A stretch of 64,000 nt of DNA. Origin: Anaerosolibacter sp. (GTDB taxonomy: Bacteria; Bacillota; Clostridia; Peptostreptococcales; Thermotaleaceae). The number at the start of each line of letters is the position of its first letter. Positions within the stretch are counted from its first letter, which is position 1. The stretch spans positions 1 to 64,000 of the forward strand of contig NZ_JARBTM010000015.1 in NCBI RefSeq assembly GCF_029240175.1, written 5' to 3'. Below the pieces are notes generated by a model that saw only the letters and a list, made by a program, of their open reading frames with translations, had not been told where the DNA came from and searched no databases. Below are positions 16,515 to 25,716 of this stretch, one piece after another. A program made the position numbers and the translations under genes.

Positions 16515-17840
16515 ATGGACCCAAAAATTGCCCTCATGGAAAGGGCGAAAGAAATGGAAGTAGAATTCATTCATCTACAGTTCACAGATATTCTAGGCGT
16601 TATGAAAAATGTAGCCATTACCATTGAACAATTAGAAAAAGCATTAAACAATGAGATTATGTTTGATGGTTCATCCATAGATGGATTTGTTAGAATCGAA
16701 GAATCTGACATGTATTTACGGCCGGATTTATCCACTTTTGTCGTTCTCCCTTGGACCAACTATCCAAGGGAAGCAAGATTGATCTGTGACATATACAAAG
16801 CAGATGAGACACCTTTTGAAGGATGCCCAAGAAATACCTTGAAGAAAGTACTGAAAGAGGCTGCGGATATGGGATACATCATGAATGTGGGACCTGAATG
16901 CGAGTTTTTCTTGTTCCATACCGATGAAAAGGGGCAGCCTTCTTTGGAAACCCATGACAACGCTGGTTATTTTGATTTGGCACCCATTGACTTAGGCGGG
17001 AATGCCCGCAAGGATATGACCATGACCTTAAAGGAGATGGGATTTGAAATCGAAGCATCCCATCACGAGGTGGCACCAGGTCAACATGAAATTGATTTCA
17101 AGTATGCCGATGCATTGACTACTGCTGATAATATTATGACCTTTAAGATGGTAGTAAGGCTCATTGCCCAGAGACATGGCCTTCATGCCACCTTTATGCC
17201 GAAGCCAAAGTTTGGTGTCAGCGGATCAGGTATGCATATCAATATGTCCTTAGAAACCTTGGATGGTAAGAATGCTTTCTATGATGAAGGGGATGAGATG
17301 AAGCTGTCCCAGGTGGCCTATCATTTTCTTGGAGGGGTCATGGAACATGCCAAAGGGTTTACAGCCATCACCAATCCTACGGTGAATTCTTATAAGCGAT
17401 TGGTACCAGGCTATGAAGCCCCTATATTGATTGCTTGGTCTGCCAGCAATCGAAGTCCGCTGATTAGGATACCTGCAAAGAAGGAAAATTCTACGCGAAT
17501 TGAACTCAGGAGTCCAGATCCATCTGCCAATCCTTACTTGGCCCTGGCTGCTATTTTAAAGGCAGGTCTTGATGGGATTAAAAACAAAATTGATCCCCCA
17601 ACACCTGTTACAAGTAATGTTTATCACATGGAAGAGCAGGAGATGAAGGAAAAAGGTATTGAATATCTACCTGGAAATATTTATGAGGCGGTACAATTTC
17701 TTTCCCAAGATGAGGTCATCAAAGAAGCCCTTGGAGAGCATACTTATGAGAAATTTGTAGATGCCGTCCTATACGAATGGACAGAATACTCCCGGTATGT
17801 TTCTCAATGGGAATTGGATCGATACCTGAGAAAGTTTTAG
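16515..17840 (+). CDS. glnA: Glutamine synthetase type I
   Basis: This 441-residue enzyme makes glutamine from glutamate, ammonia and ATP. It has the GSI landmarks [10 protein letters not shown], the GxGMHxN-type [12 protein letters not shown], the ATP-binding [17 protein letters not shown] and the glutamate-binding [11 protein letters not shown]. The length fits the GSI-alpha group of Firmicutes, which is feedback-regulated rather than adenylylated. It starts 18 bases after gatB with a GGGGAGG ribosome binding site, so it is probably part of the T-box operon. Having GlnA here ties the amide donor supply to Asn-tRNA formation. Confidence 0.94.
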   Translation: MDPKIALMERAKEMEVEFIHLQFTDILGVMKNVAITIEQLEKALNNEIMFDGSSIDGFVRIEESDMYLRPDLSTFVVLPWTNYPREARLICDIYKADETPFEGCPRNTLKKVLKEAADMGYIMNVGPECEFFLFHTDEKGQPSLETHDNAGYFDLAPIDLGGNARKDMTMTLKEMGFEIEASHHEVAPGQHEIDFKYADALTTADNIMTFKMVVRLIAQRHGLHATFMPKPKFGVSGSGMHINMSLETLDGKNAFYDEGDEMKLSQVAYHFLGGVMEHAKGFTAITNPTVNSYKRLVPGYEAPILIAWSASNRSPLIRIPAKKENSTRIELRSPDPSANPYLALAAILKAGLDGIKNKIDPPTPVTSNVYHMEEQEMKEKGIEYLPGNIYEAVQFLSQDEVIKEALGEHTYEKFVDAVLYEWTEYSRYVSQWELDRYLRKF

Positions 17841-17922
17841 ATGATTGCTGTAGGGAACAGGCATGTCTGTTCTGCATAGAGATAGAGAAAATTGCCATAG
17901 CTTGCTGTTTGGGGTGGGTGAG

Positions 17923-18492
17923 ATGAATAGTTATAGTATATTGGTTGCGGATAGCAGCGAGACATCAAGGAAAAAACTATGTGAGCTGTTAACGATAAAG
18001 GGATATAAACTGTTTCAAGCAACAGATGGAGCGGGGGCTATAAGGATTTCCAGGAGCATTTTTCCAGATCTAGTGATTATGGATGTGAACCTTTGGGGAA
18101 TTCAGGCCTATGAGGCAGGGCGGGTCATAGAAGAGGATCGGCTTTCTACAGTACTATTTATCACGAATCATGCCAGTAAGGGATTTTATGAAAAGCTGCA
18201 AGTGATGAACGTTTATGCCTACATTATGAAGCCCATTCAACAGGAACAGCTGCATCAAACCGTAGAATTTACCATTCGAAATGCGAGAAAAATTCGCTCT
18301 TTAGAGAAAAAAGTAGCCATATTAGAACATAGCCTGGAAAGTAGAAAAAAGATAGACCGGGCGAAGGGCATTTTGATGGAAAAGTTTAAAATTCCAGAGG
18401 ATGAAGCTTATAATATATTGAGAAAGCAGAGCATGGACCATTGTATCTCCATGGATAAGATGGCAGAAAAAATTATTACCATCAATAAATAA
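17923..18492 (+). CDS. ANTAR-domain response regulator (RNA-binding antiterminator)
   Basis: The 189-residue protein has a receiver domain with the phospho-acceptor Asp in VIMDVNL and the conserved Lys in IMKPI. A coiled linker follows (IRSLEKKVAILEHSLESRKK), then a C-terminal ANTAR domain (DRAKGILMEKFKIPEDEAY). The acidic pocket is reduced to one Asp (VADSS). ANTAR proteins bind paired hairpins with A1/G4 hexaloops and prevent termination. The start at 17923 has GGGGTGGGTGAG ahead of it. Position after glnA and the candidate target before amtB point to nitrogen control. Confidence 0.88.
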   Translation: MNSYSILVADSSETSRKKLCELLTIKGYKLFQATDGAGAIRISRSIFPDLVIMDVNLWGIQAYEAGRVIEEDRLSTVLFITNHASKGFYEKLQVMNVYAYIMKPIQQEQLHQTVEFTIRNARKIRSLEKKVAILEHSLESRKKIDRAKGILMEKFKIPEDEAYNILRKQSMDHCISMDKMAEKIITINK

Positions 18493-18658
18493 ACATATTT
18501 TTACAAAAGTAAACTATACAGCACAAAGAAAAGAGGAATAAGGTAAAAAACGTCGAAAATAAAAGAAAATAAAAAATAATTTTTAAAGATTCTGACTAAT
18601 CGATGGTGTCCATAGGAGTCCATGCTGATTGGTTTGACCTGGGGGGAATAACATCATT
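18493..18658 (+). other. Leader region before the PAS histidine kinase
   Basis: This 166-base AT-rich gap has an imperfect hairpin (ATGG..CC/GG..CCAT near 18603-18623) but no T-run. A GGGGGG ribosome binding site lies at 18641-18646. No clear terminator after the ANTAR gene was found, so read-through into the kinase gene is possible. Confidence 0.4.
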
Positions 18659-20275
18659 ATGGATCAGGAGCGAATAGGGGATGTTCAGGAACAGTACAGG
18701 TATATATTTAATAATATCACGGATGGGTTTTGGGAATGGGATATCGCATCAAATAAAACGTATCACTCATTGCCTTGGCGGAGAAGAATAGGCTTCGATG
18801 ACATGGACTATACCTTTGAGGATTGGACATCTTTACTACATCCTGATGATAGGGATCGTGTTCTAAACTTCCTACAATCTTATCTAATAAAGGAGATACC
18901 AAAATATGAAATTGAATTTCGGGTTAAAATAAAAGGCGATCAATATATATGGATACAGAGCAGGGGCCAAGCCACCTGGGATCAAAACGGAGTACCTTTG
19001 TCCATGGTAGGGGTACATACCATCATTGAAGAGTATAAGTGCCTTGAAAGTGATTTAAGAGAAAGCCAGGAGTATTATGTCAGTATGTTCGAAAATAATT
19101 TAGCGGTCATGCTTTTGGTTGATCCAGCGACTGGAGAGATTGTGGATGCCAACGAATCCGCTTGCAAATATTATGGCTACAATAAAGATACATTAACGAA
19201 TATCAGAATTTACCATCTTAATACGGCATGTCAGGATTACATTGATGAAGCGATGGAAAAAGTGATATCAAATAGAAATGAGTTCTTCCAATTTGAGCAT
19301 ATATTAGCCAATGGAGAGAGAAGACATGTGGAAGTCTACAGCAGTCCGATCAAAGTTAAGGAGAGATTGCTTATATTTTCTATCGTCCATGATGTCACTG
19401 AAAGAAAAATGATAGAATTTCAGTTAAATAACACCCTAAAAGAAAATCAAGAACTATTGGTCAAGGTACTAGAATATGACCGGCTGAAAACAGAGTTTTT
19501 TTCAAATATTTCCCATGAATTAAAGACACCATTAAACATCATTCTGAGTGCCACCCAGTTAATAAATACTCAATTTTGCCAGCATAAGTACTGTGTACAT
19601 AGAGAAAAACTGCATAAGTATGTAAATATGTCTAGACAAAATAGCTATCGGTTATTAAGACTGATCAACAACTTGATTGATATTACGAAACTTGATACTG
19701 GATTCATGAAAATGAACCTCAGGAACCATAATATTGTGGGAATTGTTGAAGATATTGTGCTATCGGTGGCAAGCTACATTGAAAGCAAGGGGATAGAGCT
19801 AATATTTGACACTGATATTGAAGAAAAGATAATGGCTTGTGATGCAGAGAAAATAGAGAGGGTCATTTTAAACATACTCTCCAATGCCATCAAATTTACC
19901 GGATCAGATGGAAACATATTTGTAGACGTATATGATCAAGGAGAAATAATTCTCATATCTGTAAAAGATACGGGTATAGGTATCCCTGAAGATAAAAAGG
20001 ATGTTATATTTGATCGGTTTAGACAAGTGGACGCAACCTTGACTAGAAAAAGAGAAGGCAGTGGGATAGGATTGTCTCTAGTAAAATCAATCGTTGAATT
20101 ACACGAAGGGACAATTACAGTGGAAAGTATACTTGGTGAAGGGAGTCAATTTTTAATTAAATTGCCAGTAAAGACCATAGAAAATGAAGAAGATTTTTCC
20201 AATAGCGAAGCAGCTGCCGCGAGGGAAACAAATATTGAGACCATCCATTTAGAGTTTTCAGATATTTATCTATAA
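18659..20275 (+). CDS. Soluble PAS-PAS sensor histidine kinase
   Basis: The 538-residue kinase has two PAS domains (about residues 8-120 and 135-255) and a HisKA domain with phospho-acceptor FSNISHELKTPLN. Its HATPase has an N-box NILSNAIKF, G1 DTGIGIP and G2 GSGIGLSL. No membrane helix is seen, so it senses a cytoplasmic signal. A short Cys-His-rich insertion (FCQHKYCVHREK) sits between the H-box and the second HisKA helix. The GGGGGG ribosome binding site is about 12 bases upstream, which is long. It is adjacent to the ANTAR regulator and a likely partner, as in EutW-EutV type pairs; this is inference. Confidence 0.85.
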   Translation: MDQERIGDVQEQYRYIFNNITDGFWEWDIASNKTYHSLPWRRRIGFDDMDYTFEDWTSLLHPDDRDRVLNFLQSYLIKEIPKYEIEFRVKIKGDQYIWIQSRGQATWDQNGVPLSMVGVHTIIEEYKCLESDLRESQEYYVSMFENNLAVMLLVDPATGEIVDANESACKYYGYNKDTLTNIRIYHLNTACQDYIDEAMEKVISNRNEFFQFEHILANGERRHVEVYSSPIKVKERLLIFSIVHDVTERKMIEFQLNNTLKENQELLVKVLEYDRLKTEFFSNISHELKTPLNIILSATQLINTQFCQHKYCVHREKLHKYVNMSRQNSYRLLRLINNLIDITKLDTGFMKMNLRNHNIVGIVEDIVLSVASYIESKGIELIFDTDIEEKIMACDAEKIERVILNILSNAIKFTGSDGNIFVDVYDQGEIILISVKDTGIGIPEDKKDVIFDRFRQVDATLTRKREGSGIGLSLVKSIVELHEGTITVESILGEGSQFLIKLPVKTIENEEDFSNSEAAAARETNIETIHLEFSDIYL

Positions 20276-20421
20276 AGAATTGAGATAATTTGTGATTTTC
20301 TTATATTTATTATTGAAAAGATAATTGAAGAAATCCTAAAACACGAAATAGATTTTGATATGAAACCGTAGTCTAAGTATACATTGGTTGTATAATCACA
20401 TACTAATGGTGAGGTGATTAT

Positions 20422-20568
20422 ATGAAGGTTAGTAAAAAAAGTCCTAGAAATGCTAGTAGAGCAGAATTTAGCAAAGAGTTTTTATCTGAATTTGGACTCG
20501 TTCCCAATAAGCATGAGATGATGGTGGATAGACGTAAAGAAGACAATATGGAAAATGAAAAGCAATAA
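20422..20568 (+). CDS. Small hypothetical protein (48 residues)
   Basis: A short reading frame with GAGGTGAT seven bases before the ATG and a terminator right after the stop encodes a charged protein starting MKVSKKSPRNASRAEF. It has no hydrophobic segment. Spore formers have several small basic proteins of this size, but I do not recognise this one as an SASP. The spacing of ribosome binding site, frame and terminator makes it a believable gene. Confidence 0.6.
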   Translation: MKVSKKSPRNASRAEFSKEFLSEFGLVPNKHEMMVDRRKEDNMENEKQ

Positions 20569-20579
20569 CATCAATAATT

Positions 20580-20608
20580 AAGGAGAATCTAATCTGGATT
20601 CTCCTTTT
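20580..20608 (+). terminator. Terminator after small gene
   Basis: AAGGAGAATC paired with GATTCTCCTT, followed by TTTT. Confidence 0.85.
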
Positions 20609-20873
20609 CCATGCTGAATTTGAAGATTTATTGAATAAGGAAAAATGAGGAATTTGTAGAAATTTGACAAAATATCTGTCTAATGACTTGTGTTGTAGAT
20701 TACTTTATTGATATAATGTATCCGATAGTATTTACTACGAAATAGGAAAATATTTTATTTAATGCAGTTTGATAATTAACAATCAATATTGATGTTTGTC
20801 AGACTGGAAAGAAGATATTTATATTTCGTGGAAATGCAAAAACAGAGCATATACATATAAGGAGGGTATTTAT

Positions 20874-22718
20874 TTGAAAAGAAGCCTAAAACCAGTAACA
20901 TGTGCATTAGTAGCGGCATTATCATTGTCAGTGGTACCAGGTGTAAAGTTAGGTCCTCTAGGTGTTGACGTTGTTTCAGCGGCTACAGGAGCAGCTACAC
21001 CAGCGGCACCAGCACCTAAGGCACCAGCAGCGCCGAAAGTAACAGCACCGAAAGTAACAGCGCCGAAAGCAACAGCACCTAAGACTACTGCGGCACCAAA
21101 AGCAGCAGTTACTACAGTGGCAACAGCAGTAGCTCGTTTACTTGCGGTAGGATCCAATGGTAGCGATGTTGCACTACTTCAAACGAAGCTTAACGAGAAC
21201 GGATTTAAGCTTAGCGTTGATGGAGTATTTGGAGAGCGTACATTAGAAGCGGTAAAGAGCTATCAAGGTAAAAACGGCTTAAAGGCTGATGGTATTGTTG
21301 GTCCTAAGACTTTAGCAAAATTAAATCCAGCAGCACCAGTTGTAACTCCTGAGCCTACACCAGTAGATGTTGTAACAACAGCTTCTTTAGTAAACAATAT
21401 TGAAGCTTTCGAAAAGGGAATCAGCGAAGAAGGTAAGTGGATTATTTCAACCCTTAATGATTTAACTAGTGATAAGACACTTGTTTTAGAAGGTGAATTC
21501 AAAAACGGTAAGAAGAACGCTGATGGAACAGATGCTATTCAACGTAAAATAGCACTTTATACACAAGATAAAGATAAAAATGTAACAGCTAGATTTACGC
21601 TTACAGCACCAAAATTAGTAATCAAGAGCCCAAATGCTAGAATCCAGAGTGGAACTTTCAAGGGTGACCTTTATGTGAGAGTACCAAACTTCCAGTTAGT
21701 AGATGCTACTGTTGATGGTAATGTATACTTCACAACACAAGAAGCGCAAGATACATTCAAAATGGATGCTAAAAGCTCTGTAACAGGAAAGCAGTTATTA
21801 ACTGCAATCGATACAACAACATCAGCTTCTTTGGTAGACAATGTAGAAGCCTTTGAAAAGGGTATCAGCAAAGATGGCAAGTGGATTATTTCTGTACTTA
21901 ATGATTTAACGACAAATAAGACACTTGTTTTAGATGGCGAGTTCAAGAATGGTAAGAAAGATGCTGCTGGTAATGAACTTATTCAGCGTAAAATCTCTCT
22001 TTACAACCAGATTACATTAGATGGCAAGAAAGTATCAGTAGAGAGCTATACTTTAACTGCACCTAAATTGGTAATCAAGAGCCCAGAAGCTAGAATTCAA
22101 GGCGGAACTTTCAAGGGTGACGTTTATGTGAGAGTACCTAACTTCCAATTAGTAAACGCTAAGGTGGATGGTAATGTATACTTCACAACAAAAGAAGCTC
22201 AAGATACATTCAAAGTTGATGCTGGAAGTTCTGTAACAGGAAAGCAACTATTAACAGAAATCGATACGACAACATCTGCTTCTTTAGTAGACAATGTAGA
22301 AGCTTTTGAAAAGGGCATCAGCAAAGATGGTAAGTGGATCATTTCTGTGCTTAATGATTTAGCAACTGATAAAGATCTTGTTCTAGATGGCGAGTTCAAA
22401 AATGGTAAGAAAGATGCTGCTGGTAATGAACTTATTCAGCGTAAAATCTCTCTTTACAACCAAATTTCTTTAGAAGGTAAGAAGGTTTCAGTAGAGAGCT
22501 ATACGTTGACAGCACCTACTTTAACAATTAACAGTCCTGAAGCTAGAATTCAAGGCGGAACTTTCAAGGGTGATGTGTATGTAACAGTACCAAACTTCCA
22601 ATTAGTAAACGCTAAGGTGGATGGTAATGTATACTTCACAACAAAAGAAGCCCAAGAGACGTTCAAAGTTGATGCCAACAGTTCTGTAACTGGAAAGCAA
22701 GAATTAAAGATAAACTAA
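20874..22718 (+). CDS. Secreted peptidoglycan-binding protein with three large tandem repeats
   Basis: Translation starts at a TTG preceded by AAGGAGGG, giving 614 residues. Order of parts: a signal peptide (KRSLKPVTCALVAALSLS, cleavage near VVSAA); an Ala/Pro/Lys/Thr spacer with repeated PKVTA/PKATA units (about residues 45-80); one peptidoglycan-binding domain (VGSNGSDVALLQTKL to GIVGPKTLAKL, about 95-150); and three repeats of about 150 residues beginning near residues 170, 318 and 469. Each repeat has SLVxNxEAFEKGIS, GKWIIS, VLxGEFKNGKK, SP.ARIQ.GTFKGD, FQLV.A.VDGNVYFTT and SSVTGKQ, suggesting a beta-rich, possibly solenoid fold. It is probably a wall-anchored surface or matrix protein. 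Enzymatic residues are not evident. Confidence 0.82.
   Translation: MKRSLKPVTCALVAALSLSVVPGVKLGPLGVDVVSAATGAATPAAPAPKAPAAPKVTAPKVTAPKATAPKTTAAPKAAVTTVATAVARLLAVGSNGSDVALLQTKLNENGFKLSVDGVFGERTLEAVKSYQGKNGLKADGIVGPKTLAKLNPAAPVVTPEPTPVDVVTTASLVNNIEAFEKGISEEGKWIISTLNDLTSDKTLVLEGEFKNGKKNADGTDAIQRKIALYTQDKDKNVTARFTLTAPKLVIKSPNARIQSGTFKGDLYVRVPNFQLVDATVDGNVYFTTQEAQDTFKMDAKSSVTGKQLLTAIDTTTSASLVDNVEAFEKGISKDGKWIISVLNDLTTNKTLVLDGEFKNGKKDAAGNELIQRKISLYNQITLDGKKVSVESYTLTAPKLVIKSPEARIQGGTFKGDVYVRVPNFQLVNAKVDGNVYFTTKEAQDTFKVDAGSSVTGKQLLTEIDTTTSASLVDNVEAFEKGISKDGKWIISVLNDLATDKDLVLDGEFKNGKKDAAGNELIQRKISLYNQISLEGKKVSVESYTLTAPTLTINSPEARIQGGTFKGDVYVTVPNFQLVNAKVDGNVYFTTKEAQETFKVDANSSVTGKQELKIN
21381..22718 (+). 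repeat. Three tandem coding repeats of about 445-453 bp
   Basis: Units begin at GCTTCTTT near 21381, 21825 and 22278. Units two and three are clearly closer to each other than to unit one, which suggests a recent duplication. Confidence 0.85.
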
Positions 22719-22719
22719 T

Positions 22720-22762
22720 AATACAAAGAAAAAACCAGGAATCCTGGTTTTTTCTTTGTATT
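22720..22762. terminator. Bidirectional terminator between repeat protein and ric
   Basis: AATACAAAGAAAAAACCAGG pairs with CCTGGTTTTTTCTTTGTATT around a short loop; T-runs on both strands serve both convergent genes. Confidence 0.92.
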
Positions 22763-23468
22763 AAGCTTTTATTTTAGGGAAAAGAATATTGTTTTCCAAG
22801 TGGATATGCTGGAATAAGTCTGACTCAAACTCTTCAAGTCTTTTGTATGTTAAGACAAAACTGGCACAGCTGTTGCCTGGAGCATTGAAGTCGTTGGTAA
22901 CTGTTCTTAGGGATTTAATCAAATCACCAGCACCATCATGTTCATTTTCAGTTTCCTCCATAACGGAGATTATTTCAGCAAGTAATTGATCACTAGGATT
23001 TTGCTCATATTCTTTTATTTTAGGAAATAGTATTTCTTCTTCCTTAATTAAGTGCTGCTCCATTTCCATTCGAAGGCTGCCAAACAGCTTGTGAACTTGA
23101 CTCAGGGTCTGACCATGCTCTACACTATGAACCCGTAGAATTTTGGTGATTAAATCACTTATTCTAGGTAGTTCGGTTTTGACAAAGACGTGATGGGTAT
23201 TCAAGATATGATCAATAAGCTCAGTCATAGATCGTTTTCTGAAGTCTACATCTTCAAGCTCCATGGACCTCAGTGTTTCATACTGTTCTTCTAAACGCTC
23301 TAAAATTTCTTTTTGATTCAGCTTTTGCTCTACTATAGCCTGAGACAATGGTCGATCCCCACCACAGCAAAAGTCAATATTATATATCTTAAATACCTCG
23401 GCAGCTTTCGGAAATCTTGCTACGATATCACCGATTTTTTCACTTGCTTTAAAGTTTTTTATCATCAT
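22761..23468 (-). CDS. ric: Iron-sulfur cluster repair di-iron protein (RIC/ScdA/YtfE family)
   Basis: The 235-residue protein has the N-terminal ScdA_N motif (FKIYNIDFCCGGDRPL) and a hemerythrin-like four-helix domain. Its iron ligands are spread over HILNTHH, VHSVEHGQ, MEQHLIKEEEILFP, ENEHDGAG and FQHIHLENNILFP. RIC proteins repair Fe-S clusters damaged by nitric oxide or oxidants. GGAGGGTTT precedes the ATG. A CRP/FNR-type site centred at -41.5 from the predicted start of transcription suggests activation under nitrosative or redox stress. Confidence 0.92.
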   Translation of the reverse strand: MMIKNFKASEKIGDIVARFPKAAEVFKIYNIDFCCGGDRPLSQAIVEQKLNQKEILERLEEQYETLRSMELEDVDFRKRSMTELIDHILNTHHVFVKTELPRISDLITKILRVHSVEHGQTLSQVHKLFGSLRMEMEQHLIKEEEILFPKIKEYEQNPSDQLLAEIISVMEETENEHDGAGDLIKSLRTVTNDFNAPGNSCASFVLTYKRLEEFESDLFQHIHLENNILFPKIKA

Positions 23469-23499
23469 AAACCCTCCAATTCATTTATTATTTAATTTA

Positions 23500-23541
23500 A
23501 TTGTATATGGAATAGAGATTTTCGTCTTTGATTAGAATCAC
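23500..23541 (-). promoter_or_regulatory. ric promoter with CRP/FNR-family site at -41.5
   Basis: On the minus strand the -10 TACAAT maps to 23500-23505. TTGAT-TAGA-ATCAC (23528-23541, + strand) is a near-consensus FNR-type half-site pair. With the first -10 base taken as -12, the site centre falls at -41.5, the class II activator position. Confidence 0.6.
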
Positions 23542-23671
23542 ATTCCGATAGTTTTCGTAAAATAAAAAATGGTTAGATTACAATAAAATGAATATATAAT
23601 GAACAAATAATTAAATTCCACCTGCAAATACTATTTTAGGGCAGTAAAATAAGTTTATAGGAGGAAATAGC

Positions 23672-23875
23672 ATGCCTACTGGAAGTAAATTAGAAAAAGC
23701 CTTAGCAAGTGCAAAAAGCTTAGCAGCGGATTTGCAGACATTTTCCCTTGATACAGATGACCAACAGGCGAGCCAAATGTTTAAACATCTTTCTACAACC
23801 ATGGATAGTGTAACCCAGACAATTCAAAGCAGACTTGATTTTGTAAAAAGTGAAGAACCTCAATATAATCAATAA
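23672..23875 (+). CDS. DUF1657 small protein (spore-associated family)
   Basis: This 67-residue helical protein matches DUF1657 (LEKALASAKSLAADLQTFSLDTDD, conserved core TFSLDTDD). The family is found in spore-forming Firmicutes, often near spoVA-type genes. AGGAGG precedes the ATG and a terminator follows. Its function is unknown. Confidence 0.82.
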   Translation: MPTGSKLEKALASAKSLAADLQTFSLDTDDQQASQMFKHLSTTMDSVTQTIQSRLDFVKSEEPQYNQ

Positions 23876-23928
23876 TTGAGATACTTTGTCAAGCTATTTA
23901 TTAAATAAGATACACTATTTGGAACTTC

Positions 23929-23975
23929 AAATAAGCTAAAGGCTGTATGATTATCATACGGCCTTTGGCTTATTT
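23929..23975. terminator. Terminator after DUF1657 gene
   Basis: AAATAAGC.AAAGGC.GTATGAT paired with ATCATAC.GCCTTT.GCTTATTT. It also ends the convergent methyltransferase gene. Confidence 0.85.
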
Positions 23976-23996
23976 GATTGATGCACTATGGCTAGA

Positions 23997-24590
23997 TCAT
24001 TGATGCTGTGATGCTACGAAGAAGATTTCATTATAGACAAAGTTTTTACAGAATATATTCACGTTATCAATATGATAATTGTTTCGAGAGAATAATTCCA
24101 TGTACTCCTCTTGATTCCGTATATAATTACCTTTATCGAAGGTTTTCATGTACCAGTTTCTATACTTGGAGTCCTTTAAGAAGCAAGGCTCTATCACGAT
24201 AATCTTACCATTTGTTCTTAATACTCTGTGAAATTCATGAAAATATTTATGTAATTGAGATGATGGGATATGATGAAGCACAGCCATAATAAGAATGTAA
24301 TCTAAGCTTTGAGTTTCTAAGTCTATGGTGGAACCATTGAAATTTAGAAACTGATAATTCCTATTCATACATCGAGCATATCGTATTCTTCGGTAATCAT
24401 AATCGACACCAACATAATGCTTTGGATCAAACTTAAAACAAATAGATCCAACCCCACATCCAAAATCTAAGATATCTTTATTTCTAAAATCTATATCCTG
24501 AAGCAGTGTGTCAAAAGTTTTATTAACAAATGGCCTAGTAGCCCAATTAGGCCTTACGAGCCAATGATATAGTCGTGGTGATAGTTCCAT
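23997..24590 (-). CDS. Class I SAM-dependent methyltransferase
   Basis: The 197-residue protein has methyltransferase motif I ILDFGCGVGS (about residue 40), motif II VGVDYDYRR, and the post-motif YILIMAVLHHIP typical of methyltransferase domain 11/25. The C-terminal part is basic and aromatic. The substrate is not evident. There is no operon partner. The ribosome binding site is weak. Confidence 0.82.
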   Translation of the reverse strand: MELSPRLYHWLVRPNWATRPFVNKTFDTLLQDIDFRNKDILDFGCGVGSICFKFDPKHYVGVDYDYRRIRYARCMNRNYQFLNFNGSTIDLETQSLDYILIMAVLHHIPSSQLHKYFHEFHRVLRTNGKIIVIEPCFLKDSKYRNWYMKTFDKGNYIRNQEEYMELFSRNNYHIDNVNIFCKNFVYNEIFFVASQHQ

Positions 24591-24754
24591 AGAACACAGC
24601 CTTTCAGAAAAATGTTTACAGAGAAGCTAAATGTAAAATTAAAGAGTAGCACATATTTAATTATTTGTCTTAGTACAGTGAAATATTTTATTTAATTTTT
24701 GGAATATAATGTAATACATCCAATGCTTTTCAAATAAGTCTAGATAGTAATGAT

Positions 24755-24799
24755 TTGACAAAAAAGAGAATATATATAATAATACTTGTATAGACAAGT
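24755..24799 (+). promoter_or_regulatory. Promoter and GntR/HutC-type operator before the regulator gene
   Basis: TTGACA (24755-24760) precedes an AT-rich -10 region (TATAAT at 24775 with 14 bases, or AATAAT at 24778 with 17). Directly at the predicted start lies ACTTGT-ATAG-ACAAGT (24784-24799), 6-bp arms resembling HutC-subfamily operators. Autoregulation by the adjacent GntR protein is likely. Confidence 0.6.
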
Positions 24800-24887
24800 G
24801 AACAAGGTAAATAACTTAATAGGATGTAAAACTCATTAGACACAAAAACTATACGTAATTATATACATGTTAGAAGGAGAGATTACG

Positions 24888-25616
24888 ATGGATAGCTTGA
24901 ATAAAAGCAGTTATCTTCCATACTATCTACAAATTAAGGATATTTTAAAAGAAAGAATTATGAACAAAATATATTTGCCGAATATGCTAATTCCGTCTGA
25001 AAATGAGCTTTGTGATGAATTTGGTGTTACGCGGGCTACCATTCGCAATGCATTGAACGAACTGAAAAAGGAAGGTTTGATTTATACGGCAAAAGGGAAG
25101 GGATCTATCGTAAGTCAGCCTAAGATCGAGCAAAGCTTGCTTAAGTTTTACAGCTTTGGACGGGAATTTACGGAACATCATGAGAAAACATCATCAATCA
25201 TCTTAAGCAAAGAATTGATACAGGTTTTACCCAGTATTGCAAGAAAGCTAAATATTGAAACCAATGCTATGATCTATGAGATTGTAAGGATTAGAATATT
25301 TGATAGAATGCCGCTAATATTAGAAACCTCGTACATTCCAGAGGAAGTTGCACCAGGTTTTTTAGAGAATAATTTAGAGGAAAATTCTATATATGATCTT
25401 TTAGAGGGAAAATATGGCCGAAAGATTGTAAAGGCAAAAGAGTATATTGAACCCCAGGTATCTAATGATTATGAATCGAAGTATCTAGACATCGTGTATC
25501 ATTCACCTGTTTTTTATACGGAGAGAATTACTTTGACCCATGGAGAGAGACCCATAGAGCTTAGAAAAAGCATCCTTCGGGGAGATAAGTTTAAGTTTTA
25601 TACAGAATTGTATTAA
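24888..25616 (+). CDS. GntR-family (HutC/UTRA) transcriptional regulator
   Basis: The 242-residue protein has a winged-helix GntR domain (YYLQIKDILKERI to GLIYTAKGKGSIV) and a C-terminal UTRA ligand domain (RIFDRMPLILETSYIPEE, AGFLENNL-like region). ATG 24888 has AGAAGGAGA upstream; the earlier ATG at 24867 lacks one. It sits 100 bases before kamA and probably controls it in response to an amino-acid-like ligand, which is inference from position. Confidence 0.86.
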   Translation: MDSLNKSSYLPYYLQIKDILKERIMNKIYLPNMLIPSENELCDEFGVTRATIRNALNELKKEGLIYTAKGKGSIVSQPKIEQSLLKFYSFGREFTEHHEKTSSIILSKELIQVLPSIARKLNIETNAMIYEIVRIRIFDRMPLILETSYIPEEVAPGFLENNLEENSIYDLLEGKYGRKIVKAKEYIEPQVSNDYESKYLDIVYHSPVFYTERITLTHGERPIELRKSILRGDKFKFYTELY

Positions 25617-25716
25617 GAAGATTTCCAGCCTTCTATGCCAATGAAGTAATGTTGGAGTACTTCTATGGGGCACAGAGCGCTTGAAATATATACAACGTTG
25701 AAAAGGGGGAATACCG

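Noticed and set aside
21000-21110. Short tandem DNA repeats in the wall protein gene considered as a CRISPR or minisatellite
   Set aside because: They encode the Pro/Ala/Lys/Thr spacer in frame, with no spacer-repeat alternation.
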